Assembly (NCBI RefSeq): GCF_029338335.1 | Contig: NZ_CP119796.1 | Source: Halomontanus rarus | Lineage (GTDB): Archaea; Halobacteriota; Halobacteria; Halobacteriales; Natrialbaceae | Reading direction: 5' to 3' (one strand) | DNA: 64,000 nucleotides | Shown here: piece after piece, positions 36,713 through 46,506 of the stretch | Layout of the letters: each line of letters begins with the position of its first letter | How positions within the stretch are numbered: position 1 is the first letter of the stretch | Notes under the pieces: model-generated | Database searches by the model: none | What the model was told of the DNA's origin: nothing | Seen by the model: the letters and a program-made list of their open reading frames with translations, nothing else | Position numbers and translations under genes: made by a program

Positions 36713-37306
36713 TCAGTCCTCGGTCTCGGATTCCTCTCGCACACCGACCGCCTCGCTCACGTCGACGTCCGCCGGTTCCGACTGTCCGCCGACGACCAGC
36801 TCGCCGTCCTCGTTCTCGACGTAGACGTCGTCGGCGAACCCACCCTCCGCGTGTGGGTGGTCGGGGTTCTCGAGTTTCTCGGGCGTCGACGGTGCCTCGG
36901 CGATCTCGCGGTTTCGAAACTCCCCGAGCGGGTCGTCGATGGTGATTCCCCACGTCGTGAAGAACTCCTCGTAGCGCTCGTAGTGGTCCTCGAGTTCGTC
37001 GCCCGGGAACTCCATCATCTCGGTCCAGCCGTGGTTGTAGAAGTCGAAGTTCGCCTGCACGTGAGTGATCTCGCGGGCTTCGGCTTCCGAGTAGCCCGCG
37101 CGCAGGGCCTCGAGGTAGGTGTCCATCGTGCACTTGAAGAAGGCGTCGAGGTGGTCTTTGCGCGCGTCGGCGTGGTCGGGGTCTGCTTTCCCCAGGAAGA
37201 TTTTCGTGTGCAGGCGGACGAGTCCGGAGACGGCGACCGAGCGAACGACGGGCGTCTCGAGGGCTTTTCGAGAGGCGAAGTGACGGGCGTTCTGACGGAT
37301 CTTCAT
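36713..37306 (-). CDS. DUF6149 family protein
   Basis: A 197-residue acidic soluble protein starting MKIRQNARHFASRKALETPV. Its helical core contains DAFFKCTMDTYLEALRAGYS and THVQANFDFYNHGWTEMMEF, which match a Halobacteria family I recall as DUF6149. The His and acidic residues could bind metal but this is not established. The last 40 residues are disordered and acidic. ATG 37306 is preferred to 37414 because the family starts here. It is divergent from the FAD oxidoreductase. Confidence 0.75.
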   Translation of the reverse strand: MKIRQNARHFASRKALETPVVRSVAVSGLVRLHTKIFLGKADPDHADARKDHLDAFFKCTMDTYLEALRAGYSEAEAREITHVQANFDFYNHGWTEMMEFPGDELEDHYERYEEFFTTWGITIDDPLGEFRNREIAEAPSTPEKLENPDHPHAEGGFADDVYVENEDGELVVGGQSEPADVDVSEAVGVREESETED

Positions 37307-37513
37307 GGGAGACGCTTGGGAAGCGATCCTAAAGAGGGGTTCGGACGCGGGTGTCGGTGGAGTGGCGACGGTGCCGTTCTCCAGTACGATGAACGATGCA
37401 CATGTGAACGTCACGTTAAAAAAGGATTCGAATGGTGCAAGAACCTATGAACGAACGTCGTAGAATGGACGAGATAGCAACCCACTTTACCCCCCGTTAC
37501 GAACGTTCCTGAT

Positions 37514-38758
37514 ATGACTGAGTACGTCATCATCGGTGACGGCATCTCAGGCAGTTCCGCTGCCGAGACGCTCCGGGAAGAAGACCCGGAATCGGAGATC
37601 ACCGTCATCACCGATGAGGGGGAGCCCCTGTACAATCGCATCCTGATCAAGGAACACGCCAAGGGAAAACTTCCCGAGGCGCCGATCTCGATCCACGACG
37701 AGGAGTGGTACGACGAGCGCGACATCGAACTCTCGCTCAACACCCACGTCACGACGGTCGATACCGACGAGAAGATCGTCCGCACGCACGAGAAGGAGGA
37801 CGTTCCGTACGACAAGTTGCTGATCGCGACCGGTGGGACGCCGACCCAGTTGCCGGTCGAGAACAGCGACGCCGACGGGGTCCACCACTTCTGGACGTTC
37901 CAGGACGCGCGACGGATCCGCGAGAGCGCCGAGGCGGCGGACGACGCGGTCATCGTCGGTGCCGGACTCCTCGGGATCGACTTCGCCGCCGTCTGCGGTT
38001 CACAGGGCGTCGAGGGCAAGTACCTGATGCGCGGGGACCGCTGGTGGCGCTACGCGCTCTCGGGCGACGGTGCCGAGATCATGCACGAGGGGATGCGCTC
38101 GAAGGGCGTCGAACCCGTCTTCGACAGCGGCGTCGATCGCTTCGAGGTCGACGACGACGGCCGCGTCGAGGCCGCAGTCGACCCCAACGGCGACCGCTAC
38201 CGGTGTGACTTCGCGGGCGTCGCGATCGGCCTCACGTTCAACACCGAGTACCTCCACGACGTCGACATCGAGATGAACAACGGAATCGTCGTCGACGAGT
38301 ACATGCAGACGAGCGTCGACGACGTCTACGCGGCGGGCGACCTCACCCGCTTTTACGACGTGTTGTTGGGCCAGCAGGCCCAGAACGGCTCGTGGGGCTC
38401 GGCGAAAGAACAGGGTCGCGTCGCGGGGACCAACATGGCGACCGACGACGAGTCGGAGTACGAAGGGTTCGAGTGGGTCTCCTCGTACTCGATCACCCAC
38501 TTCGACTTTCCCTTCCTCTCCTTCGGCCACCCGACGATGGGCGACGACCACGCCGAACGCAAGTTCAGCGACACCGAGTGGCGGCGCATCGCCTTCAAGG
38601 ACGGCAAGATAATCGGCGGCGTCCTCATCGGCGACCTCGCACCACAGAGCAAGTTCAAGCAGCTGATGCGCGAACAGCGCGTCGTCGCCGACCAGAAGGA
38701 GGTCCTCCTCGAGGAGGCCGTCGACCTCGAGAACCTCGCACCAGCGCAGGAACAGTAG
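37514..38758 (+). CDS. NAD(P)/FAD-dependent oxidoreductase
   Basis: A 414-residue two-dinucleotide-binding-domain flavoprotein. The FAD motif is YVIIGDGISGSSAAETLREE, the PLYNRILIKEH segment resembles NirB/rubredoxin reductase-like enzymes, and the NAD(P) motif is AVIVGAGLLGIDFAAVCGSQ. The late VDDVYAAGDLTRFYD is the second FAD contact. The extra C-terminal domain (from about 310) is like the nitrite reductase-type oxidoreductases. There is no conserved redox CxxC, so electrons probably pass to a partner protein, not a disulfide. Partner unknown. Confidence 0.88.
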   Translation: MTEYVIIGDGISGSSAAETLREEDPESEITVITDEGEPLYNRILIKEHAKGKLPEAPISIHDEEWYDERDIELSLNTHVTTVDTDEKIVRTHEKEDVPYDKLLIATGGTPTQLPVENSDADGVHHFWTFQDARRIRESAEAADDAVIVGAGLLGIDFAAVCGSQGVEGKYLMRGDRWWRYALSGDGAEIMHEGMRSKGVEPVFDSGVDRFEVDDDGRVEAAVDPNGDRYRCDFAGVAIGLTFNTEYLHDVDIEMNNGIVVDEYMQTSVDDVYAAGDLTRFYDVLLGQQAQNGSWGSAKEQGRVAGTNMATDDESEYEGFEWVSSYSITHFDFPFLSFGHPTMGDDHAERKFSDTEWRRIAFKDGKIIGGVLIGDLAPQSKFKQLMREQRVVADQKEVLLEEAVDLENLAPAQEQ

Positions 38759-38985
38759 TCAGTTCGTTCACGCGAACTCGAGACCGATTTCGACGGGCGT
38801 TTTCCGCCTCACAGCGATTGTGATTGTACACCGGGTATCGTGCCGATCGTCAGTGTATTTATCGACACCACCTCGTTCGAGACGAGTCTGCACTCGAGAC
38901 CGATCTATCGCCACCGGATATTGTTCCTCGAGTTGTCAAACGAACCAAAGAGTTAAGTTCCCCTTTGCCAATTAATACCACGACA

Positions 38986-39210
38986 ATGTCTACCAGTGAC
39001 ACTATCTCTCGAACGGTTAGCGTGCGAGCGACCGACTCGGTCCGGTCGGCGTCGCGCGTTCGCCACATCGACGAACTGAGCGACGAGGCCCAACAACAGT
39101 TCTACGAGCTGGTCGAGTCCGGCGCGCGGTCGGTCACCACCGAGAGCGGAGCCTTCGTCGACGGGGAGATTATCGTCTTCACTTCCTATTATCGGATCGA
39201 GTTCAGCTGA
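38986..39210 (+). CDS. Small conserved haloarchaeal protein
   Basis: A 74-residue protein starting MSTSDTISRTVSVRATDSVR. The middle has a helix (DELSDEAQQQFYELVESGA) and the end a beta hairpin (FVDGEIIVFTSYYRIEFS), as in many copies in Halobacteria. An AT-rich element (AGAGTTAAGTT at about 38949) about 30 bases before the ATG suggests a leaderless message. Function unknown. Confidence 0.65.
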   Translation: MSTSDTISRTVSVRATDSVRSASRVRHIDELSDEAQQQFYELVESGARSVTTESGAFVDGEIIVFTSYYRIEFS

Positions 39211-39285
39211 GTTTTCCGCGACCGATCACGGTGCGATCCCTGCGGTATCGAAGCCGTTTTGGCTCGTCCGCGTGAGCACTCAGAC

Positions 39286-39696
39286 ATGAACGGCGGCAGC
39301 GACATGACCCTCGCGTTCGAACTCGCGGCACTGCAGGAACTGGCCTCGCCCGAGGCGGTCTTCGACGACGCACGCGGTTGGAGCAAGTACGTCGGCGTCG
39401 TCTCCGAGAAGCCGACCTACGTCGTGACCAACTTCACGCGCAAGAACCGAATTCGACAGGACTTCTTCTCCGGGCCGCGGGGCAAAGCCGAGAGCTTAGA
39501 GAGCGTCAAAGAACAGTTCGACACCGAACGACACGTCTTCGTCGGCGTCGACGATGACGACGCGGCGCTGGCCGACGAGGTCGACTGGGAGTACCTCGCC
39601 GTCGAAGACGCCGCCGAGGCGGCCGAGTGGACGCTCGCCGGCGACGACGAGAGCGAGGAGTCCGACGCCGAACCCGTCCGTGACGACTGGCCCTGA
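39286..39696 (+). CDS. DUF7124-like haloarchaeal protein
   Basis: A 136-residue soluble protein starting MNGGSDMTLAFELAALQELA. It contains DARGWSKYVGVVSEKPTYVV and FTRKNRIRQDFFSGPRGKAE, segments typical of a Halobacteria family I recall as DUF7124. It has basic RKNRIRQ in an otherwise acidic chain, which could contact nucleic acid. The tail is Asp/Glu-rich. It stops two bases before the ATG of the next gene and is probably in an operon with it. Confidence 0.7.
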   Translation: MNGGSDMTLAFELAALQELASPEAVFDDARGWSKYVGVVSEKPTYVVTNFTRKNRIRQDFFSGPRGKAESLESVKEQFDTERHVFVGVDDDDAALADEVDWEYLAVEDAAEAAEWTLAGDDESEESDAEPVRDDWP

Positions 39697-39698
39697 CG

Positions 39699-40637
39699 AT
39701 GTCGCTGTCGATCAGCGACGCGCTCGGAGACGGCGTCGATCGCCTGCGTGATCGACGAGTTCTAGTTCCATTTCTCGCGCTGTACGGCGTCTTCGTCGCG
39801 ATCACCGTCGGCACGCACAGCCAACTCGAGGCCCAGCCCGCAGAGGTATTCGAAGAGTTTCCGGGACTGGCCGATCTCATGCCCGAAACGCTTCCGCTGG
39901 CACTCGACGTCTCGCTCGGCGTCGCGTGGTTCATCTGGTTTCTCGGCACGATTTCGCTGGTCACCGCCTCGATCGTCGCGTTTCGGGTGCTAGCCGACGG
40001 TGACGGGGCTCGACCCGACGGGCCCGAGACCGAAGTCAGTCGTGAAAGTGAAAGTGGAAGCGCGAACGGGGTGAGCAACGGTTCCAGCCACGAACCGGGT
40101 CTCGAGCATGGGTCCGATCCCAGTCGCGGTTCCACACCCGAACCGACTCGCGACAGCACCGCCACGACCGCCGCGCGCACGCAAACTCACTCGCTGCTTG
40201 CCGCGACGAGCCACGGCATCCTCGCCGCTATCGTCGGCACCGTCGCGGTCGGAGCCGGCCTCGCCCTGTTCGTCGTCCCCGGTCTCGTCGTGGCGACGCT
40301 GTTCGCCTTCACTCACCCCTACATCGCGACCGAGCGCATCAACGCCGTCGAAGCGATGAAACAGAGCCTCGAGTTGACCCGCGGGGATCGCCTTCGAGTC
40401 TTCGGCGTGCTCGTCGCGATCGTCTGCATCTTCTACGGGATCAGCGTGTTCGGCGCAATCGCACTCGGGGTGTTCGCGAGCGTTCCGATCGTCGCCGAAC
40501 TCGTCAACGCCGCCTTCACCGCACTAGCGTGGCTGGTCGTCCTCGCGATTCTCGCGAGCGCGTTCGACCAACTCGAGACGTCGCGCGCCCGCGAAGACGA
40601 CAAGTGGGAGGGGATCGACGACGAGTTGTTGCCCTGA
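39699..40637 (+). CDS. Integral membrane protein (DUF7847-like)
   Basis: A 312-residue protein with five or six membrane segments: VPFLALYGVFVAITVG, VAWFIWFLGTISLVTASIVA, GILAAIVGTVAVGAGLALFV and a last pair from about 245. The segment FTHPYIATERINAVEAMKQS, then LELTRGDRLRVFGVLVAIV, is characteristic of the glycerophosphodiester-phosphodiesterase membrane-domain-like families of haloarchaea. A Ser/Glu/Gly-rich loop of about 60 residues is inserted after the second segment. Role unknown. Confidence 0.75.
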   Translation: MSLSISDALGDGVDRLRDRRVLVPFLALYGVFVAITVGTHSQLEAQPAEVFEEFPGLADLMPETLPLALDVSLGVAWFIWFLGTISLVTASIVAFRVLADGDGARPDGPETEVSRESESGSANGVSNGSSHEPGLEHGSDPSRGSTPEPTRDSTATTAARTQTHSLLAATSHGILAAIVGTVAVGAGLALFVVPGLVVATLFAFTHPYIATERINAVEAMKQSLELTRGDRLRVFGVLVAIVCIFYGISVFGAIALGVFASVPIVAELVNAAFTALAWLVVLAILASAFDQLETSRAREDDKWEGIDDELLP

Positions 40638-40709
40638 TCGCGTGCAGTGAGATCGCGTCTTCGTCGGCCATCCGTCGTCCTTATCCGTTTCCCGGTCGAA
40701 GTCGAACCG

Positions 40710-41243
40710 ATGGCTGAGCCTCGCGTGCCGGGTGACGACTCCGAAACCCTCGAGCTCCCCTGCGGGACGACCGTCGATCCGACGGCGATCGACCTCGGGA
40801 TGCGCGAGTATACCTGTTCTTGCGGCGACCGCCACGCCGTCGTGATGGATCTGCACCCACCCTCGCGGTTTTTCCCCGAGTCGCTGGTCGAGGTCCTCCG
40901 GGAGACGATCGAGACCGAAGACGACTTCGGCGAGTTCGGAACGCCTCACCTGATGGGGATCGTGATGGAGGAGTTTCCCGACCAGGTTGTCGCCTACGAC
41001 GCCTCCGAGACCGGCAGCGTCGGCTACACGATGTGCTGGATGACCGACTTCGACTCGCGCCGTCTTCACGAGATCGTCGTCGAACTCGTCGTCGAGCTCA
41101 TGGAGCACGCGGTGAGTCACGCCGAGGACGACGCTGCGGTCTCTGACTTCGAAGAACAGATGCTCGAGTTCGATGTCGAATCGTTCGTCGAGAAATACCG
41201 TGCGATGCGGGATTTCGAAACCGAACACGATCGCCCCGTCTGA
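40710..41243 (+). CDS. DUF5815 family protein
   Basis: A 177-residue protein starting MAEPRVPGDDSETLELPCGT. A CxC pair in YTCSCGDRHAVVMDLHPP and an earlier Cys in LPCGT could bind zinc. Conserved FGEFGTPHLMGIVMEEFPDQ and the end EKYRAMRDFETEH fit a Halobacteria family I recall as DUF5815. ATG 40710 is taken since the upstream in-frame part is Arg-rich. Function unknown. Confidence 0.75.
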   Translation: MAEPRVPGDDSETLELPCGTTVDPTAIDLGMREYTCSCGDRHAVVMDLHPPSRFFPESLVEVLRETIETEDDFGEFGTPHLMGIVMEEFPDQVVAYDASETGSVGYTMCWMTDFDSRRLHEIVVELVVELMEHAVSHAEDDAAVSDFEEQMLEFDVESFVEKYRAMRDFETEHDRPV

Positions 41244-41435
41244 GCCGACCGGAGACGCGACCGAATCGTCCGTGTTCCTCGTGTAGCGGATCTCGAATTC
41301 GCCGTGATTTGTTATCGTCTTCTAGACAGTACCCCGTCACACGCTACCAATGGTACGAAATTCGAAATTGGATTTCGCGAATCGTAATATTTCGTGGGGC
41401 TTATTACGATGTGCGCACTTCGGACGAACGAGCAA

Positions 41436-44400
41436 ATGAGCACGGACAATCAGGGCGCCGGGGACACCGCCGTAGACGGACGGACAATCTTACTGATCGG
41501 GAGCGGCCCGATCCAGATCGGACAGGCCGCCGAGTTCGACTACTCGGGAGCGCAGGCCTGTCGCGCGCTGCAAGAGGAGGGCGCGCGCGTCGTCCTCGTC
41601 AACTCGAATCCGGCGACGATCATGACCGATCCGGAGATGGCCGACCGGGTCTACATCGAACCGATCACGACCGACGCCATCGCGGAGATCATCCGGAAGG
41701 AGAACCCCGACGGCGTCATCGCCGGTCTCGGCGGCCAGACCGGGCTGAACGTCACCGCCGAACTCGCGGAGGAAGGGATTCTCGAGGAGTACGACGTCGA
41801 GATCATGGGGACGCCCCTGGACACGATCTACGCGACCGAGGACCGCGATCTCTTCCGCCAGCGCATGGAGAAGATCGGCCAGCCCGTGCCGCGGTCGACG
41901 ACCATCTCGCTCGAAGAGGGCGAGGAGGTCTCCGAGATGACCGAAGCGAACCTGAAAGAGCGCGTCGAGGCCGCCGTCGAGGAAGTCGGCGGGTTGCCGG
42001 TCATCGCTCGCACGACCTACACCCTCGGCGGGAGCGGGTCGGGCGTCGTCGGCGAGATGGACGAACTCCTCTCGCGGGTTCGCAAGGGACTCCGCCTCTC
42101 CCGCAACGACGAGGTACTGATTACGGAATCGATCGCCGGCTGGGTCGAGTACGAGTACGAGGTGATGCGCGACGCCGACGACTCCTGTATCATCATCTGC
42201 AACATGGAGAACATCGACCCGATGGGTATCCACACGGGTGAGTCGACGGTCGTCACGCCCTCCCAGATCGTCCCCGACGAGGGCCACCAGGAGATGCGCA
42301 CCGCCGCGCTCGACGTCATCCGCGAACTCGGCATCCAGGGCGGCTGTAACATCCAGTTCGCCTGGCACGACGACGGCACACCCGGCGGCGAGTACCGCGT
42401 CGTCGAAGTGAACCCCCGCGTCTCCCGTTCCTCGGCGCTCGCCTCGAAGGCGACGGGCTACCCGATCGCCCGCGTCACCGCGAAGGTCGCACTCGGCAAG
42501 CGCCTCCACGAGATCGAAAACGAGATCACCGGCGAGACGACCGCGGCGTTCGAACCCGCGATCGACTACGTCGTCACCAAGGTCCCGCGCTGGCCCAAGG
42601 ACAAGTTCGACGACGTCGAGTTCGAACTGACGACGGCGATGAAGTCGACCGGCGAGGCGATGGCCATCGGGCGCACCTTCGAGGAGAGCCTCCTGAAGGC
42701 GCTCCGCTCGACGGAGTACGACCCCGACGTCGACTGGGCCGACGTGAGCGACGACGAACTCGAGGCCGAGTACCTCGCGAAGCCGACGCCCGACCGCCCG
42801 TACGCGATGTTCGAGGCGTTCGAGCGCGGCTACACCGTCGACGAGGTTCAGGAACTGACGGGTATCTTCGAGTGGTACACCGAACGGTACAAGCGCATCG
42901 CCGACTCGACGCGCGCCGCACAGGAAGGCGACTTCACCGAAGCCGCGATCGCCGGCCACACCAACACCACGATCGCGGCGACCGCCGGCACGGACGTCGG
43001 CAGCGTCGAGCAGGACGTTCCCGGTCGCAGCTACAAACAGGTCGACACCTGCGCCGGCGAGTTCAAAGCCGAGACGCCGTACTACTACTCCTCGCGCAAG
43101 TCCGAGTTCGAGCGCGGCCCGCTCGAGGGGGCGGCCGCCGCGGGCGAACTCGAGGTCGACCGCGACATCGAGAGCGTCGTCGTGGTCGGCGGCGGCCCGA
43201 TCCGGATCGGCCAGGGCGTCGAGTTCGACTACTGTTCGGTCCACGCGGTGCAGGCGCTGCGCGACCTCGGGATCGACGCCTACGTGGTCAACAACAACCC
43301 GGAGACGGTCTCGACGGACTACGACACCTCCGACGGACTGTTCTTCGATCCAATCACCGCCGAGGAGGTCGCCGACGTCGCCGAGGCGACCGGCGCCGAC
43401 GGCGTCATGATCCAGTTCGGCGGCCAGACGTCGGTCAACATCGGCGAACCGCTCCACGACGAGATCGAACGCCGCGGTCTGGACTGTGACGTGATGGGAA
43501 CCAGCGTCGAAGCGATGGACCTGGCGGAGGACCGCGACCGCTTCAACGCGCTCATGGACGAACTGGGGATCGCCCAGCCGGAGGGCGGCACGGCGACCTC
43601 GGAGACCGAGGCGCTCGAGCTGGCCCACGAGATCGGCTACCCCGTCCTCGTCCGCCCGTCTTACGTGCTCGGCGGCCGCGCGATGCGGGTCGTCCACGAC
43701 GACGCGGAACTCGAGGAGTACATCGAGGAGGCCGTCCGCGTCGCGCCCGACAAACCGATTCTGGTCGACGAGTTCCTCGCCGACGCCGTCGAACTCGACG
43801 TCGACGCCGTCGCCGACGGCCGCTCCGTCCTCATCGGCGGCATCATGGAACACGTCGAGACCGCCGGCGTCCACTCCGGGGACTCCGCGTGCATGATCCC
43901 GCCCCGATCGCTCGACGAGGAGACCCTCGCCCGCGTCCGCGAGGTGACCGAGGACATCGCGGCGGCGCTCAAGACGAAGGGCCTGATGAACGTGCAACTC
44001 GCCGTGAAAGACGGCGAGGTGTACGTCCTGGAAGCGAACCCACGCTCCTCGCGGACCGTGCCGTTCGTCTCGAAGGCCACGGGCGTCCCGATCGCCAAAC
44101 TCGCCGCGCAGGTGATGGCCGGCGAGACCCTCGCCAGCCTCGAGGTCGACGAGCAGATCCCCGAACACACCTCGATCAAGGAGGTCGTCCTCCCGTTCGA
44201 CCGCCTGCCGGGATCGGATCCGCGACTCGGTCCGGAGATGAAGTCCACCGGCGAAGTGATGGGAACCGCCAGCGACTTCGGGACGGCTTACTGGAAGGCC
44301 CAGCAGGCCGCCTCGAACGCCGTCGACGAGGGCACGGCCATCGTCGACCTCGAGGTCGCCGGCTTCGAGGACTTCTTCGACGTCTCGGAGTTCGAGGACC

Positions 44401-44606
44401 CCGCGCAGGCGCTCCGCGACGGCGAGGTCGACTTCGTCGTCAGTCGCGATCGCGATACCCTCGAGACCGCCGTCGAGGAGGAGATTCCGTACCTCTCGAC
44501 TGAAGCCAGCGCGAAGGCCTACGTCGAGGCACTCGGCGCGTTCGACGGCGAACTCGAGGTCGCGTCGGTGACCGATCGTCCGAAGCGTGTCGAGAAGTGG
44601 GGCTAG
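41436..44606 (+). CDS. carB: Carbamoyl-phosphate synthase large subunit
   Basis: A 1056-residue enzyme that makes carbamoyl phosphate from bicarbonate, ammonia and two ATP for arginine and pyrimidine synthesis. The two homologous ATP-grasp halves begin ILLIGSGPIQIGQAAEFDYS and VVVVGGGPIRIGQGVEFDYC, each with the metal-binding EVNPRVSRSSALASKATGYP and EANPRSSRTVPFVSKATGVP. The C-terminal allosteric domain is short. AT-rich elements (TAATATTT at 41387, TTATTAC at 41401) upstream fit a start at ATG 41436; ATG 41409 is an alternative. carA is not in the window. Confidence 0.96.
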   Translation: MSTDNQGAGDTAVDGRTILLIGSGPIQIGQAAEFDYSGAQACRALQEEGARVVLVNSNPATIMTDPEMADRVYIEPITTDAIAEIIRKENPDGVIAGLGGQTGLNVTAELAEEGILEEYDVEIMGTPLDTIYATEDRDLFRQRMEKIGQPVPRSTTISLEEGEEVSEMTEANLKERVEAAVEEVGGLPVIARTTYTLGGSGSGVVGEMDELLSRVRKGLRLSRNDEVLITESIAGWVEYEYEVMRDADDSCIIICNMENIDPMGIHTGESTVVTPSQIVPDEGHQEMRTAALDVIRELGIQGGCNIQFAWHDDGTPGGEYRVVEVNPRVSRSSALASKATGYPIARVTAKVALGKRLHEIENEITGETTAAFEPAIDYVVTKVPRWPKDKFDDVEFELTTAMKSTGEAMAIGRTFEESLLKALRSTEYDPDVDWADVSDDELEAEYLAKPTPDRPYAMFEAFERGYTVDEVQELTGIFEWYTERYKRIADSTRAAQEGDFTEAAIAGHTNTTIAATAGTDVGSVEQDVPGRSYKQVDTCAGEFKAETPYYYSSRKSEFERGPLEGAAAAGELEVDRDIESVVVVGGGPIRIGQGVEFDYCSVHAVQALRDLGIDAYVVNNNPETVSTDYDTSDGLFFDPITAEEVADVAEATGADGVMIQFGGQTSVNIGEPLHDEIERRGLDCDVMGTSVEAMDLAEDRDRFNALMDELGIAQPEGGTATSETEALELAHEIGYPVLVRPSYVLGGRAMRVVHDDAELEEYIEEAVRVAPDKPILVDEFLADAVELDVDAVADGRSVLIGGIMEHVETAGVHSGDSACMIPPRSLDEETLARVREVTEDIAAALKTKGLMNVQLAVKDGEVYVLEANPRSSRTVPFVSKATGVPIAKLAAQVMAGETLASLEVDEQIPEHTSIKEVVLPFDRLPGSDPRLGPEMKSTGEVMGTASDFGTAYWKAQQAASNAVDEGTAIVDLEVAGFEDFFDVSEFEDPAQALRDGEVDFVVSRDRDTLETAVEEEIPYLSTEASAKAYVEALGAFDGELEVASVTDRPKRVEKWG

Positions 44607-44716
44607 TCTAAAGCCGATCGAACCCGTCTCGAGAACGGCTCCCCCGTCACTGTAGACTTCTGAGACGTCTTACACGTTTATCCCTCGCGAGCCGTGAGGC
44701 TTCCGCGTGGTCGAAC

Positions 44717-45862
44717 ATGTCTGATTACTCGCGACGTGACGTTATCCGACTCGCGGCTGCATCGGCGACGACCGCGGGCGTTCTCACCGTCGGTTCGGCG
44801 GCGAGCGATCGACAGGCGGAGAGCGAGTGGGTCGTAGCGGAGTCCCCGACCGAGGAACCGCTGAACGACGCCGTCGATACCGCGGCGGGGCCGTTCGCCG
44901 TCGGGGCCAGCGGCAACGTCGTCGCCAGACGGGAGAGCGGCTGGCAGAAGGTCGTCGAGTACGGTCCGCAGGCGAGAAGCCGACGACTGACCGGAATCGA
45001 CGTCACCGACGGCGGGAGAGCGGTCTGGTTCGTCGGTGGCAGCGGCGTCATCGGCGAGTACGACGTCGAGACGCAGACGCTGACGAACTACTCCGCGCCG
45101 GGCGGAAAGACGAGCACCTGGGAGGACTGCGCCGTGCAGGGAACCGCCGGCAAGGACGAGCGCCTCTACTTCGTCAACGGGTCCGGCGAACTTCTCGTCG
45201 GCGCACGGCGGGACAGCGGCGCGCTGGAGTACGCCGACGTCGTCAAGCCGGGCGGCGGGTCGACGATCCCCGGGATCGATTTCAACGCGCGAGAGGCGGG
45301 ACACGTCTGCAGTACGAGCCAGTTCGTCGCGGAGACGGGCGACGGCGGCGAGACGTGGGACCGAATCGGGATCGACTTCGCGGGTGGCGCGTTCTTCGAC
45401 GTCGCGAGTCAGGGCGGCTCGGACGTGAACGTCGCCGGCGGGTCGGGAATCATCTACCGGTACGACGGGTTCCGCTGGACGCCCCACGTCGTCGACGACG
45501 GCCGACAGGCCATCCGAGCCATCGACCGTGACGGTGACGAGGGGCTCGCAGCCGGCGACGGCGGGAAGGTGTACGAGCGCCAGTCCGCGGGCCAGTGGAC
45601 TCGCCACGAGACCTCGGTCGATGCGAAACTAGAAGGCGCGGCCCGAGGGGCGACGTACGACGTCGCCGTCGGCGACGGCGGCACCATCCTCGAGCGGACG
45701 GTCGGGGACTCGAGTACCGACGGCGACGGTAACAGCACGGACTCGGACTCGAACTCGACGGCGTCCGGAGTCGCGAACGACTCGACGAACGCGCTCTCCG
45801 ACGAACCGCTCTCGGTCGCGACCTATCTCGAGGGCGACTGGGTGGTGTCCTTCCGAGACTGA
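44717..45862 (+). CDS. Tat-exported beta-propeller-like protein
   Basis: A 381-residue protein. The N-terminus MSDYSRRDVIRLAAASATTA is a twin-arginine signal peptide (RR at 6-7). The body is built of repeated blades with Gly/Asn-rich turns: FAVGASGNVVARRESGW, WFVGGSGVIGEYDVET, VNVAGGSGIIYRYDG, GLAAGDGGKVYERQSA and AVGDGGTILERTV, like Ycf48/WD40-type propellers. A Ser/Asp/Asn-rich stretch is near residue 330. Probably an external binding protein of unknown ligand. A TTTAT element lies about 40 bases before the ATG. Confidence 0.8.
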   Translation: MSDYSRRDVIRLAAASATTAGVLTVGSAASDRQAESEWVVAESPTEEPLNDAVDTAAGPFAVGASGNVVARRESGWQKVVEYGPQARSRRLTGIDVTDGGRAVWFVGGSGVIGEYDVETQTLTNYSAPGGKTSTWEDCAVQGTAGKDERLYFVNGSGELLVGARRDSGALEYADVVKPGGGSTIPGIDFNAREAGHVCSTSQFVAETGDGGETWDRIGIDFAGGAFFDVASQGGSDVNVAGGSGIIYRYDGFRWTPHVVDDGRQAIRAIDRDGDEGLAAGDGGKVYERQSAGQWTRHETSVDAKLEGAARGATYDVAVGDGGTILERTVGDSSTDGDGNSTDSDSNSTASGVANDSTNALSDEPLSVATYLEGDWVVSFRD

Positions 45863-45970
45863 AGGTCAGAGAAGGAGGTTTCAGAGACTAACCGACGAGA
45901 CGGGGCCCCGTGATCGTCCGTCACCGAATCGAAATCGTCGGCTCCGGTACGCGGTATCCTCGCCGGACGA

Positions 45971-46231
45971 TCACGAACAGTAGTCGACGGGGTCGACGGC
46001 CTCGCCGTCGATGGCGACGACCGCGTCTGAACTGGTCACGGAGATGCTGGTAATCGTCCCGGAGACCCGGAACTCGAGGCCGTCGTCGTCGACGGAGCCT
46101 TCTACCGTGCTTCCGGAGGCGATGATCGCTCCCTGTGTCGGGTTCTCGAACGGCGTTTCGATCGTTCCGTCGACCGTGATCTCGAAGTTCGACGGCTCAC
46201 CGCGGCTTCCGATCGTCAATTCGTGTGGCAT
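45971..46231 (-). CDS. Small beta-rich haloarchaeal protein
   Basis: An 86-residue acidic protein starting MPHELTIGSRGEPSNFEITV. It alternates strands and turns (NFEITVDGTIE, GAIIASGSTVEGSVDDD, FRVSGTITSISVTSS), suggesting a small beta barrel, and ends DYCS. No signal peptide. Similar short proteins are common in Halobacteria with no known role. Confidence rests on acidic composition and codon bias. Confidence 0.55.
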   Translation of the reverse strand: MPHELTIGSRGEPSNFEITVDGTIETPFENPTQGAIIASGSTVEGSVDDDGLEFRVSGTITSISVTSSDAVVAIDGEAVDPVDYCS

Positions 46232-46506
46232 ACACTGCGAGTGGTTCGAATACGCCGGTATAAGTTTTCTCCAATAGGTATTGGTAATAAAGTCCGACAG
46301 TCAGCGTCGAGTAGCAGATGAGCGCAGTGATCAGTCTCGACGAGCGACGGATCCGCAAAATCCAGAGGGAGACAGTTATAGGGCGGAAGGGAGGCACAAA
46401 AGACGTAAATCGTATCGGTTTTGACCGATCACGCCGTGGCTACGTCCGAGAGGTGAATCACGTGCGAAACGAGAGACATCGGTCGATCAGCACTCTAGTG
46501 TCGCTC

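Noticed and set aside
41490..44168. 892-codon minus-strand frame antisense to carB
   Set aside because: carB is complete with both ATP-grasp halves; the antisense product is an Asp/Val/Arg shadow.
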